Assembly: GCF_019645855.1 (NCBI RefSeq)
Contig: NZ_CP080999.1
Location: 2,480,001-2,544,000 of the forward strand
Length of the DNA stretch: 64,000 nt
Direction of reading: 5' to 3'
Source of the DNA: Mycobacterium malmoense
GTDB taxonomy: Bacteria > Actinomycetota > Actinomycetes > Mycobacteriales > Mycobacteriaceae
Below the pieces are notes generated by a model, which was given only the letters and a program-made list of their open reading frames with translations, had not been told where the DNA came from and made no database searches. The position numbers and the translations under genes are program-made. Positions 18,384 through 27,127 of the stretch are shown here, piece by piece (within the stretch, counting starts at the first letter, position 1; each line of letters starts with the position of its first letter).

Positions 18384-18545
18384 GGTCCAGTAAGGCCGCA
18401 GTAGGGCCCCAGTGGGTCCCCCGCTAGGGCGTGTTCCCAACGCCACGGCGTGCCGGGTGTTAGGGTGGGTTTCCGTGGGTCGGCAGGCCCAGCTAGTCAA
18501 GGCTAGAAAAATTTTAAGCCCTGCCCGTCTTCACGGAGGTCGTCA

Positions 18546-20306
18546 GTGCGCAAGCACCCGCAAACCGCCACCAAGCATCTCTTCGTCAGCGGTGGCGTCG
18601 CCTCCTCGCTGGGCAAGGGGCTGACCGCCAGCAGCCTTGGGCGGCTATTGACCGCCCGCGGGTTGCACGTGACGATGCAAAAGCTCGACCCCTACCTCAA
18701 CGTCGACCCGGGCACCATGAACCCGTTCCAGCACGGCGAGGTGTTCGTCACCGAGGACGGCGCCGAGACCGACCTCGACGTCGGCCACTACGAGCGGTTC
18801 CTGGATCGTGACCTGTCCGGCTCGGCGAATGTCACTACCGGGCAAGTGTATTCGACCGTCATCGCCAAGGAACGACGAGGCGAATACCTCGGTGACACCG
18901 TCCAGGTGATCCCGCACATCACCGACGAGATCAAGCGGCGCATCCTGGCGATGGCCCAACCGGACGCCGACGGCAACCGGCCGGACGTCGTCATCACCGA
19001 AATCGGCGGCACCGTGGGCGATATCGAGTCGCAACCCTTTCTGGAGGCGGCGCGGCAGGTCCGCCACGACCTCGGCTGGGAAAACGTGTTCTTCCTGCAC
19101 GTGTCGCTGGTGCCCTACCTGGCCCCATCGGGTGAGCTGAAGACCAAGCCCACGCAGCACTCCGTGGCCGCATTGCGCAGCATCGGTATCACCCCGGACG
19201 CGCTGATCCTGCGCAGCGACCGAGACGTCCCCGAAGCGCTGAAGAACAAGATCGCGCTGATGTGTGACGTCGATATCGACGGCGTCATCTCCACCCCGGA
19301 CGCACCGTCGATCTACGACATCCCCAAGGTGCTGCACCGCGAGGAACTCGATGCCTTTGTGGTACGCCGGCTCAACCTGCCGTTCCGCGACGTCGACTGG
19401 ACCGAATGGGACGATCTGCTACGCCGGGTTCACGAACCGCACGAGACCGTGCGAATCGCCTTGGTGGGCAAGTATGTTGAGCTTTCCGACGCCTACCTGT
19501 CGGTCACCGAGGCGCTGCGCGCCGGTGGGTTCAAGCACCACGCCAAGGTCGAGATGGTCTGGGTGGCCTCCGACGACTGCGCGAGTGCCACCGGTGCCGC
19601 GGCCGCTCTGAGCGACGTGGACGGCGTGCTGATCCCGGGCGGGTTCGGCATCCGCGGGATCGAGGGCAAGATCGGCGCCATCCGGCACGCTCGGGCGCGC
19701 GGATTGCCGGTGTTGGGGCTGTGTCTCGGCCTGCAGTGCATCGTGATCGAAGCCGCGCGCTCGGTCGGTCTCACGGAGGCCAACTCGGCCGAATTCGAGC
19801 CGGGCACACCGGATCCCGTCATCTCCACGATGGCCGACCAGGAACAGATCGTCGCGGGTGAGGCCGACCTCGGCGGCACCATGCGGCTGGGGGCCTACCC
19901 CGCGGTGCTGGAGCCGGATTCGATTGTGGCCCAAGCGTATGGGACGACGGAGGTGTCCGAGCGGCACCGGCACCGCTACGAGGTCAACAACGCCTACCGT
20001 GAACGGATCGCCGAGAGCGGCCTGCGTTTCTCTGGGACCTCGCCCGACGGTCACCTGGTGGAGTTCGTCGAATACCCGCCGGACGTGCACCCGTTCATCG
20101 TCGGCACCCAGGCCCACCCCGAACTGAAGAGCCGACCCACCCGGCCGCATCCGCTGTTCGTCGCGTTCGTCCGGGCGGCCCTCGACTACAAAGCGGGCGA
20201 GTTGCTGCCCGTCGAGATGCCCGAAATCCCTGAGCACTCGCCCAACGGCAACCAGCATCGGGACAGCGTTCGGCGGCCGCAACCCGAGCCCGCGGCCCGT
20301 GGCTGA
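18546..20306 (+). CDS. pyrG: CTP synthase
   Basis: A 586-residue CTP synthase that aminates UTP using glutamine. The N-terminal synthetase domain has KHLFVSGGVASSLGKGLTAS and DPYLNVDPGTMNPFQHGEVF. The C-terminal class I glutamine amidotransferase has the nucleophile in LGLCLGLQC and the His/Glu pair in HPELKSRPTRPHPLF. GTG start with GGAGG ten bases upstream. The gene overlaps the Nudix gene by eight bases. The 160-base leader contains TTAGGGT, a possible -10. Confidence 0.97.
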   Translation: MRKHPQTATKHLFVSGGVASSLGKGLTASSLGRLLTARGLHVTMQKLDPYLNVDPGTMNPFQHGEVFVTEDGAETDLDVGHYERFLDRDLSGSANVTTGQVYSTVIAKERRGEYLGDTVQVIPHITDEIKRRILAMAQPDADGNRPDVVITEIGGTVGDIESQPFLEAARQVRHDLGWENVFFLHVSLVPYLAPSGELKTKPTQHSVAALRSIGITPDALILRSDRDVPEALKNKIALMCDVDIDGVISTPDAPSIYDIPKVLHREELDAFVVRRLNLPFRDVDWTEWDDLLRRVHEPHETVRIALVGKYVELSDAYLSVTEALRAGGFKHHAKVEMVWVASDDCASATGAAAALSDVDGVLIPGGFGIRGIEGKIGAIRHARARGLPVLGLCLGLQCIVIEAARSVGLTEANSAEFEPGTPDPVISTMADQEQIVAGEADLGGTMRLGAYPAVLEPDSIVAQAYGTTEVSERHRHRYEVNNAYRERIAESGLRFSGTSPDGHLVEFVEYPPDVHPFIVGTQAHPELKSRPTRPHPLFVAFVRAALDYKAGELLPVEMPEIPEHSPNGNQHRDSVRRPQPEPAARG

Positions 20307-20931
20307 GCACGTCTTCGAGACGGCGTCATCCGAAACGCTGCACACCGGAAAGATTTTCGCGCTCCGCCGCGATCGGGTGCGGATGCCGGGCGGCAAGCTC
20401 GTCACCCGGGAGGTCGTCGAGCACTTCGGCGCGGTGGCCGTGGTGGCGATGGACGACGACGGCAACATCCCGATGGTCTACCAGTACCGCCACGCCTTCG
20501 GCCGCCGGCTGTGGGAATTGCCCGCCGGGCTGCTCGACGTCGGCGGCGAGCCGGCGCACCTCACGGCCGCCAGGGAACTCAAGGAGGAGGCGGGACTGCA
20601 GGCCGACACCTGGCGGGTGCTCGTCGACCTCGACTCAACGCCCGGTTTCAGCGACGAATCGGTGCGCGTCTACCTGGCCACCGGACTGACCGAGGTGGAC
20701 CGGCCCGAGGCCCACGACGAAGAGGCCGACATGACGCTGGCCTGGTATCCCCTCGAGGAGGCCGCCCTCAAGGTGCTCAACGGCGAGATCGTCAATGCCA
20801 TTGCCGTGGCAGGCATTCTGGCCGCGCACGTCGTCACCACCGAGTTCATGTTGACGCGGCAGGTGGGCAGCCCGTGGATCGACAAGCCGACCGCGTTCGC
20901 CGCGCGAAATGCGGGGACGGCCGCGCAATGA
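20299..20931 (+). CDS. Nudix hydrolase, ADP-ribose pyrophosphatase type (Rv1700-like)
   Basis: A 210-residue Nudix enzyme. The Nudix box reads GEPAHLTAARELKEEAGLQAD with the REL-EE-G core that binds divalent metal. The N-terminal DDDGNIPMVYQYRHAFGRRLWELPAG is characteristic of ADP-ribose pyrophosphatases, which split ADP-ribose to AMP and ribose 5-phosphate. It starts at GTG inside the pyrG end and overlaps xerD by four bases (ATGA), so the three are translationally linked. Confidence 0.92.
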   Translation: MAEHVFETASSETLHTGKIFALRRDRVRMPGGKLVTREVVEHFGAVAVVAMDDDGNIPMVYQYRHAFGRRLWELPAGLLDVGGEPAHLTAARELKEEAGLQADTWRVLVDLDSTPGFSDESVRVYLATGLTEVDRPEAHDEEADMTLAWYPLEEAALKVLNGEIVNAIAVAGILAAHVVTTEFMLTRQVGSPWIDKPTAFAARNAGTAAQ

Positions 20932-21875
20932 CGGCGGCTCTCGACACGCAACTGCAGGGCTACCTCGACCACCTGACAATCGAGCGGGGCGTGGCGAAAA
21001 ACACGCTGAGCTCCTATCGCCGCGACCTACGCCGCTACACCAAACACTTGTCCGACCGTGGAATTCACGATCTGGCCAAGGTCGGTGAGGACGACGTCAG
21101 CGACTTTCTGGTGTCGCTGCGGCGCGGCGACCCCGATTCCGGGACGGCGGCGCTGTCGGCGGTGTCGGCGGCGCGGGCACTGATCGCGGTGCGCGGCTTG
21201 CATCGGTTCGCCGCCGCCGAAGGGCTGGCCGAACTGGACGTGGCCCGGGCCGTCAGGCCACCGACACCCGGCCGCCGGCTGCCCAAAAGCCTGACGGTCG
21301 ACCAGGTGCTGGCGCTGCTGGAGGCCGCGGGCGGCGACAGCCCGGCCGACGGTCCACTGACCCTGCGCAACCGAGCGCTGCTGGAACTGTTGTACTCCAC
21401 CGGATCACGGATCTCCGAGGCCGTCGGTCTCGACGTCGACGACATCGACACCCAGGCCCGCTCCGTACTGCTGCGCGGCAAGGGCGGCAAGCAGCGGCTG
21501 GTACCGGTGGGGCGCCCCGCCGTGCAGGCGCTGGACGCGTACCTGGTGCGCGGCCGCCCCGACCTGGCGCGCCGGGGCCTTGGAACGCTCACGACGCCCG
21601 CGATCTTCCTCAATGCGCGCGGCGGGCGGCTGTCGCGGCAAAGCGCATGGCAGGTGCTGCAGGACGCCGCCGACCGTGCCGGCATCACGTCGGGAGTGTC
21701 GCCGCACATGCTGCGGCATTCCTTCGCCACCCACCTGCTCGAGGGCGGCGCGGACGTGCGGGTCGTGCAGGAGTTGCTGGGACATGCCTCGGTGACGACG
21801 ACGCAGATCTACACCCTGGTCACCGTGCACGCGCTGCGCGAAGTGTGGGCCGAAGCTCATCCGCGGGCGCGCTGA
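20928..21875 (+). CDS. xerD: Site-specific tyrosine recombinase XerD
   Basis: A 315-residue XerC/XerD-type recombinase that resolves chromosome dimers at dif. N-terminal SAM-like domain (YLDHLTIERGVAKNTLSSYRRDL), then the catalytic domain with ARG in TGSRISEAVGLD, lysine in LRGKGGKQR, and HMLRHSFATHLLEGG with the H-x2-R, followed by LGHASVTTTQIYT with the nucleophilic tyrosine. The ATG overlaps the Nudix stop. It is a core gene with Rv1701 synteny, not an island integrase. Confidence 0.95.
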   Translation: MTAALDTQLQGYLDHLTIERGVAKNTLSSYRRDLRRYTKHLSDRGIHDLAKVGEDDVSDFLVSLRRGDPDSGTAALSAVSAARALIAVRGLHRFAAAEGLAELDVARAVRPPTPGRRLPKSLTVDQVLALLEAAGGDSPADGPLTLRNRALLELLYSTGSRISEAVGLDVDDIDTQARSVLLRGKGGKQRLVPVGRPAVQALDAYLVRGRPDLARRGLGTLTTPAIFLNARGGRLSRQSAWQVLQDAADRAGITSGVSPHMLRHSFATHLLEGGADVRVVQELLGHASVTTTQIYTLVTVHALREVWAEAHPRAR

Positions 21876-21912
21876 GGCGGGCGACCTGGCTCTGGCCCGG
21901 ATCGCGCGTCAC

Positions 21913-22110
21913 AGCGGTGGTCGAAGCTACGCACGACCCAAACGCGTTCGCAAGAGATGGGAAAGCGATGACCAGCGTACCGATGCCGGGATCGAACACT
22001 GCTGGATCGTCGAGCTTGGCCCTTCCACGAAGCTCACCGCACTCACCGGCACATTCACAACCAGCGCTCCGGTTCCCTTGCGCCTCGACCTCGATGCGCT
22101 GGGCAAGTGA
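21913..22110 (+). pseudogene. Uma2-family (DUF820) nuclease C-terminal remnant
   Basis: The 43 codons ending at the TGA 22108-22110 read DAGIEHCWIVELGPSTKLTA and continue to FTTSAPVPLRLDLDAL, the C-terminus of Uma2-family PD-(D/E)XK proteins. Just upstream the conserved AVVEATHDPNAFARD is in a different frame, so at least one frameshift near 21960 separates them, and the N-terminal half is absent. It fills most of the gap between xerD and the methyltransferase gene, where M. tuberculosis carries a 13E12 element (recall). Confidence 0.6.
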
Positions 22111-22207
22111 GAGCAGCGCCCCGCCATCGCCTGTTCAGGTGAGGTTGCAACGCCGCCTGGCGCTATATGGCGATAGTCGGCCGCAATGACCGAGGCGCCA
22201 CTCTCGG

Positions 22208-22960
22208 CTAGCCCAGGTAGTCGGACTCCAGCACCAGGTCGGATACCAGCGACTGGTACTCCAGGTGTGCCTTGTGCTCGACGGTGTTCCACAGTGTGCC
22301 CTGCTGCCGGCGCATGTACTCGCGGTACTTCGGCGATCCCGGCACCCCGACGTTGTCGGCGACCACGATCGCGCCCGGATGCAGCCAGCCCCGGTCCAGG
22401 ATGCTCGTCAGGTCGTCCAGGTAGGCGTTTTTATCGTGGTCGATGAACACGAAATCGAGTGCGCCGGAAGCGAATCCGTGCTCATTGGCGAGCCTGTCGA
22501 GGGTGCGCCCGCCGTCGCCGATGGTGCCGACGACACACGTCACCCGGTCAGCCACACCGGCGTGATCCCAGATCTTCCGGGCGTTGATGGCGTTGGCCTC
22601 GGCGAGCTCGACGGAGTGCACCTTGGCGTTCGGGGCCGCGCGGGCGATCCGCAGCGCGCTATAGCCGCAGTAGGTGCCCAGCTCGAGCGCGAGCGTCGGG
22701 TTGGCCCGGCGCACGGCGGCGTCGAGAAGCAGCCCTTTTTCGTCGCCGACGTTGATCAGGATCGACTTTTCGTAGGCGAACTTGTCGATGGTGGCCAGCA
22801 CGTCGTCGATGTCGCCGGCCCGGGCGTTCTTGAGGACGTATTCGACGGCGGCCGCTTCGCGTCCGTCGCCGATCTGGCCCGTGGTGGTGATGTTGCGATT
22901 GCCGACGGCCATCCGCCAGACGGACCACCGCAGCAGGGGTAGCCGTCGCTTGAGATCCAT
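22208..22960 (-). CDS. Class I SAM O-methyltransferase, catechol-type (Rv1703c-like)
   Basis: A 250-residue methyltransferase of the COMT type. The SAM-binding block is LALELGTYCGYSALRIARAA with VHSVELAEANAINARKIWDHAG after it; LDFVFIDHDKNAYLDDL holds the metal-binding acidic residues. It would transfer methyl from SAM to a catechol-like hydroxyl; the natural substrate is unknown. I took the ATG at 22960 (MDLKRRLPLLRW). A longer frame upstream has no family similarity. It is longer than Rv1703c as annotated, so the start may lie further in. Confidence 0.85.
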   Translation of the reverse strand: MDLKRRLPLLRWSVWRMAVGNRNITTTGQIGDGREAAAVEYVLKNARAGDIDDVLATIDKFAYEKSILINVGDEKGLLLDAAVRRANPTLALELGTYCGYSALRIARAAPNAKVHSVELAEANAINARKIWDHAGVADRVTCVVGTIGDGGRTLDRLANEHGFASGALDFVFIDHDKNAYLDDLTSILDRGWLHPGAIVVADNVGVPGSPKYREYMRRQQGTLWNTVEHKAHLEYQSLVSDLVLESDYLG

Positions 22961-23241
22961 AGAGCACCACAATAGGCGGGGGAGATTCACGAAGCGTGTG
23001 CACTCACGACTTTGGCTGTGCGCTCGGGGCGCAATCCATCGGCGTGTCGTCGCCGCGAACTCACACAAGGGCGACCACTCCAATGGTGCTGATGGGACTG
23101 ATGTGACCAGGTGGGTGACGACGCGTCCGTTACGAGCGATTTCCGCATGTATTGGCTGGTTAATTGCCTGCGGGTCGCCCGGCGTAGGCGCGCGAAGCCG
23201 TTAGACTTTCCTGCGATGTTCACCTCCCGAACACCCCCGCC

Positions 23242-24105
23242 ATGACCGAGCAGCCGGACGGCGTCGTCGAGGTCGGCCTGACCGGACGTCCGCCGCGGCC
23301 GATCCCGGAGCCCGAGCCGCGCACCTCGCACGGTCCGGCCAAGGTCGTCGCGATGTGCAACCAGAAGGGCGGCGTCGGGAAGACCACGTCGACGATCAAC
23401 CTGGGCGCCGCGCTCGCCGAGTACGGCAGGCGGGTGCTGCTGGTCGACATGGACCCGCAGGGCGCGCTGTCCGCGGGCCTCGGCGTTCCGCACTACGAGC
23501 TGGAAAAGACCATCCACAACGTGCTGGTGGAGCCGCGGGTGTCGATCGACGACGTGCTGATCTCCACCCGGGTCAAGCACATGGACCTGGTGCCCAGCAA
23601 CATCGACCTGTCGGCCGCCGAGATCCAGCTCGTCAACGAGGTGGGCCGCGAGCAGACCCTGGCTCGGGCCCTGCACCCGGTGCTGGACCGCTACGACTAT
23701 GTGCTGATCGACTGCCAGCCGTCGCTGGGGCTGCTCACCGTCAACGGGCTGGCCTGCGCGGACGGCGTGGTGATCCCCACCGAGTGTGAGTACTTCTCGC
23801 TGCGCGGGCTGGCGCTGCTCACCGATACTGTCGAGAAGGTGCGCGATCGGCTCAACCCGAAGCTGGAGATCAGCGGTATCCTGCTCACCCGTTACGACCC
23901 GCGCACCGTCAACGCGCGCGAGGTGATGGCCCGCGTCGTGGAGCGGTTCGGCGACCTGGTGTTCGACACCGTGATCACCCGAACCGTCCGCTTCCCGGAG
24001 ACCAGTGTGGCCGGCGAACCCATCACCACCTGGGCCCCGCGCTCCACGGGCGCCATTGCCTACCGCGCGTTGGCTCGCGAGTTCATCCACCGATTCGGCG
24101 CGTGA
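23242..24105 (+). CDS. ParA/Soj-family ATPase (Rv1708-like)
   Basis: A 287-residue ParA-type ATPase. The deviant Walker A is CNQKGGVGKTTSTINLG, Walker A' is LLVDMDPQGALSAGLG, and Walker B is YVLIDCQPSLGLLTVNGLA. The first ~35 residues are a Pro-rich tail. It is encoded directly ahead of scpA and scpB with a four-base overlap. That linkage is widespread in actinobacteria and suggests a role in chromosome organisation, distinct from the origin-proximal ParA. Confidence 0.9.
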   Translation: MTEQPDGVVEVGLTGRPPRPIPEPEPRTSHGPAKVVAMCNQKGGVGKTTSTINLGAALAEYGRRVLLVDMDPQGALSAGLGVPHYELEKTIHNVLVEPRVSIDDVLISTRVKHMDLVPSNIDLSAAEIQLVNEVGREQTLARALHPVLDRYDYVLIDCQPSLGLLTVNGLACADGVVIPTECEYFSLRGLALLTDTVEKVRDRLNPKLEISGILLTRYDPRTVNAREVMARVVERFGDLVFDTVITRTVRFPETSVAGEPITTWAPRSTGAIAYRALAREFIHRFGA

Positions 24106-24944
24106 AGGGCCTCCAGAACGGCCCAGTGAACGGTGAGGCGCCAACCAAAAACGGCTACCCGGACGGTTTTCGGGTCCGGCTGACCAACTTCGAGGGGCCG
24201 TTCGACCTGCTGCTGCAGCTGATCTTTGCCCATCGCCTCGACGTCACCGAGGTGGCGCTGCACCAGGTCACCGACGACTTCATCGCCTACACCCGGGAGA
24301 TCGGCTCCCAGCTGGAGCTCGAGGAGACCACCGCGTTCCTGGTAATCGCCGCGACGCTGCTCGACCTCAAGGCGGCCCGGCTGCTGCCGGCCGGACAGGT
24401 CGACGACGAAGAGGACCTGGCGCTGCTGGAGGTGCGCGACCTGCTGTTCGCCCGGCTGCTGCAGTACCGGGCGTTCAAGCACGTCGCGGAGATGTTCGCC
24501 GAGCTGGAGGCCGCCGCGCTGCGCAGCTATCCGCGGGCGGTGTCGCTGGAGGACCGGTTCACCGACCTGCTCCCGGAGGTGATGCTGGGCGTCGACGCCG
24601 AACGGTTCGCCCAGATCGCCGCCGTCGCCTTCACCCCGCGGCCGGTCCCGACGGTAGTCACCGAGCACCTGCATGACCTGAAGGTCTCGGTTCCCGAGCA
24701 GGCCAAGAAGTTGCTGGCGATCCTGGAGGCGCGGGGCAGCGGCCGATGGGCCACGTTTTCCGAGCTGGTCGCCGACTGTGAGGCGCCGATGGAGGTCGTC
24801 GGGCGCTTCCTGGCGCTGCTCGAACTGTATCGGACCCGGACGGTAGCATTCGACCAATCGGAGCCGCTTGGCGTGCTCCAGATTTCGTGGACCGGGGAAC
24901 GTCCGACCTGGGAAGCCGTGCTAGAAGTGCGGGACGAATCATGA
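24102..24944 (+). CDS. scpA: Segregation and condensation protein A
   Basis: A 280-residue kleisin that bridges the SMC heads. The N-terminal FRVRLTNFEGPFDLLLQLI is the ScpA signature, followed by FIAYTREIGSQLELEETTAFLVIAATLLDLKAARLLP. The C-terminal winged helix contacts the other SMC head. The GTG at 24102 overlaps the parA stop; the GTG at 24126, nearer the conserved block, is an alternative. scpB follows after about 50 bases. Confidence 0.94.
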   Translation: MKGLQNGPVNGEAPTKNGYPDGFRVRLTNFEGPFDLLLQLIFAHRLDVTEVALHQVTDDFIAYTREIGSQLELEETTAFLVIAATLLDLKAARLLPAGQVDDEEDLALLEVRDLLFARLLQYRAFKHVAEMFAELEAAALRSYPRAVSLEDRFTDLLPEVMLGVDAERFAQIAAVAFTPRPVPTVVTEHLHDLKVSVPEQAKKLLAILEARGSGRWATFSELVADCEAPMEVVGRFLALLELYRTRTVAFDQSEPLGVLQISWTGERPTWEAVLEVRDES

Positions 24945-24993
24945 GCCGCGCCGACGACGATGCAGCGCGGAGCGATGAGAAGGAGCGGCGCTC

Positions 24994-25698
24994 ATGAGCG
25001 AAGAGTTGCCGGGCATCGATCTCGACCCAGACATCCCAGGCATCCCGGACATCGCCGAGGCGGCGCCGATGGATCCCGAGGAACTCGGCTCGGTGCTGGA
25101 GGCGCTGCTGTTGGTGGTGGACACCCCGGTCACCGCCGAGGCGTTGGCGGCGGCCACGCAGCAACCCGTCTACCGGGTCGCCGCCAAGCTGCAGCAGATG
25201 GCCGAGGAACTCGCCCAGCGCGACAGCGGCATCGACTTGCGGAAAAACAGCGAGGGCTGGCGGATGTACACCCGGGCCCGCTTCGCGCCCTACGTGGAGA
25301 AGCTGCTGCTGGACGGAGCGCGATCCAAGCTAACCCGGGCGGCGCTGGAGACGTTGGCCGTGGTCGCCTACCGCCAGCCCGTGACGCGGGCGCGGGTGAG
25401 CGCGGTCCGCGGCGTCAACGTGGACGCCGTCATGCGCACCCTGCTGGCGCGCGGCCTGATCACCGAGGCCGGCGTCGACGACGACACCGGCGCGACGACG
25501 TTCGCCACCACCGAGCTGTTTCTGGAGCGCTTGGGGCTGACGTCGCTGGCCGACCTTCCCGACATCGCGCCGCTGCTTCCCGACGTCGACACGATCGAGG
25601 ACCTGAGCGAATCCCTGGACAGCGAGCCACGTTTCATCAAACTCACGGGCCACGCGGCGCCCGACCAGTCGCCATCGTTCGACCTGGACCAGGATTGA
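24994..25698 (+). CDS. scpB: Segregation and condensation protein B
   Basis: A 234-residue ScpB, the winged-helix partner of ScpA in the SMC complex. Core motifs are LGSVLEALLLVVDTPVTAEALAAAT and LTRAALETLAVVAYRQPVTRARVSAVRGVNVD, which is the family hallmark. Start ATG at 24994 has GAGAAGGAG ten bases upstream. The last base overlaps the next ATG (TGATG). Confidence 0.94.
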   Translation: MSEELPGIDLDPDIPGIPDIAEAAPMDPEELGSVLEALLLVVDTPVTAEALAAATQQPVYRVAAKLQQMAEELAQRDSGIDLRKNSEGWRMYTRARFAPYVEKLLLDGARSKLTRAALETLAVVAYRQPVTRARVSAVRGVNVDAVMRTLLARGLITEAGVDDDTGATTFATTELFLERLGLTSLADLPDIAPLLPDVDTIEDLSESLDSEPRFIKLTGHAAPDQSPSFDLDQD

Positions 25699-26441
25699 TG
25701 GTCGAAACCCAAGGGATCCGGCTGCAAAAAGTGTTGTCCCAAGCCGGAATCGCGTCGCGGCGGGCGGCCGAGAAGTTGATCGTCGACGGCCGCGTCGAGG
25801 TGGACGGACACGTGGTCACAGAGTTGGGCACCCGCGTCGACCCGGACCTTTCGGTAATCCGTGTCGACGGGGCCAGGGTGGTCGTCGACGACTCGCTGGT
25901 CTACTTGGCCCTGAACAAGCCGCGTGGTATGCACTCGACCATGTCGGACGATCGCGGCCGGCCGTGCATCGGCGACCTGATCGAACGCCGGGTGCGGGGC
26001 AGCAAGAAGCTGTTTCACGTCGGGCGGCTGGACGCTGACACCGAGGGGCTGATCCTGCTGACCAACGACGGTGAGCTGGCGCACCGGCTGATGCATCCCT
26101 CCCACGAGGTCTCCAAGACGTATCTAGCCACGGTGACCGGATCGGTGCCGCGCGGGCTGGGCAAGAAACTGCGGGCCGGAATCGAGTTGGACGACGGACC
26201 GGCGCGGGTCGACGACTTCGCGGTGGTGGACGCCATTCCGGGTAAGACGTTGGTGCGGTTGACGTTACACGAGGGACGCAACCGCATCGTGCGCCGGCTG
26301 CTGGCGGCTGCAGGGTTTCCGGTGGAGGCGCTGGTGCGCACCGACATTGGACCGGTGTCCCTGGGTAAGCAGCGGCCGGGCAGCATCCGCGCGTTAGGCC
26401 GTGACGAGATCGGGCAACTGTACAAAGCGGTGGGCCTGTGA
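25698..26441 (+). CDS. RluB/RsuA-family rRNA pseudouridine synthase (Rv1711-like)
   Basis: A 247-residue pseudouridine synthase. N-terminal S4 domain IRLQKVLSQAGIASRRAAEKL, then the catalytic block FHVGRLDADTEGLILLTNDG with the nucleophilic aspartate, and LHEGRNRIVRRLLAAAGF. Family members modify 23S (RluB) or 16S (RsuA) rRNA; the scpB-adjacent position is that of RluB in many genomes. Coupled to scpB by TGATG and to cmk by a four-base overlap. Confidence 0.92.
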   Translation: MVETQGIRLQKVLSQAGIASRRAAEKLIVDGRVEVDGHVVTELGTRVDPDLSVIRVDGARVVVDDSLVYLALNKPRGMHSTMSDDRGRPCIGDLIERRVRGSKKLFHVGRLDADTEGLILLTNDGELAHRLMHPSHEVSKTYLATVTGSVPRGLGKKLRAGIELDDGPARVDDFAVVDAIPGKTLVRLTLHEGRNRIVRRLLAAAGFPVEALVRTDIGPVSLGKQRPGSIRALGRDEIGQLYKAVGL

Positions 26442-27127
26442 GCAGCAACGGAATCGTTGTCGCCATTGACGGTCCAGCGGGAACCGGAAAGTCCTCGGTG
26501 TCAAGGGAATTGGCGCGTGTGCTGGGAGCTCGCTACCTGGACACCGGGGCGATGTATCGGATGGTGACGCTGGCGGTGCTGCGCGCCGGAATCGACCCGG
26601 CGGACGCCGAAGCCGTCGGGCGGATTGCCTCGGCGGTGCGGATGTCGGTGGACCACAACCCTGGTGGGGATCACTATTTCCTTGACGGAGAGGATGTTTC
26701 GTCGGAAATCCGCGGAAACGAGGTGACTCGCGCGGTCTCGGCGGTGTCGTCGATTCCTGCAGTGCGCACTCGGCTCGTCGGGCTACAGCGGGCTATGGCC
26801 GCCGGCCCGGGATGCGTCGTCGTCGAGGGCCGTGACATCGGAACCGTGGTATTGCCCGACGCGCCGGTGAAGGTCTTCTTGACCGCGTCGGCCGAAACCC
26901 GGGCCAGGCGACGCAACGACCAGAACGTTGCGTCGGGTCTGTCCGATGACTACGAGGGCGTGCTGACCGATGTGCGCCGCCGCGACCATCTCGATTCCAC
27001 CCGGCCGGTGTCGCCGCTGCGCGCGGCCTCGGATGCGGTGGTCGTCGACACCAGTGACATGACCGAGGCGCAGGTGCTCGCCCACCTGCTGGAGTTGGTC
27101 AAGCAGCGAAGCGGGGCGGTGCGGTGA
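26438..27127 (+). CDS. cmk: Cytidylate kinase
   Basis: A 229-residue CMP/dCMP kinase. P-loop VVAIDGPAGTGKSSVSREL, substrate region RYLDTGAMYRMVTLAVLRAG, and VEGRDIGTVVLPDAPVKVFLTAS with the lid arginines RARRRNDQ. GTG start, four-base overlaps on both sides. It supplies CDP for nucleotide and phospholipid synthesis. Confidence 0.96.
   Translation: MSSNGIVVAIDGPAGTGKSSVSRELARVLGARYLDTGAMYRMVTLAVLRAGIDPADAEAVGRIASAVRMSVDHNPGGDHYFLDGEDVSSEIRGNEVTRAVSAVSSIPAVRTRLVGLQRAMAAGPGCVVVEGRDIGTVVLPDAPVKVFLTASAETRARRRNDQNVASGLSDDYEGVLTDVRRRDHLDSTRPVSPLRAASDAVVVDTSDMTEAQVLAHLLELVKQRSGAVR

Noticed and set aside
18384..18545. Riboswitch or attenuator in the pyrG leader
   Set aside because: Short repeats and a small stem are visible but no known riboswitch core or terminator/antiterminator pair.
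20928..21875. xerD as the integrase of the tRNA-Pro island
   Set aside because: It sits in core order coupled to pyrG and the Nudix gene, 7.6 kb outside the island, and is of the XerD housekeeping type.
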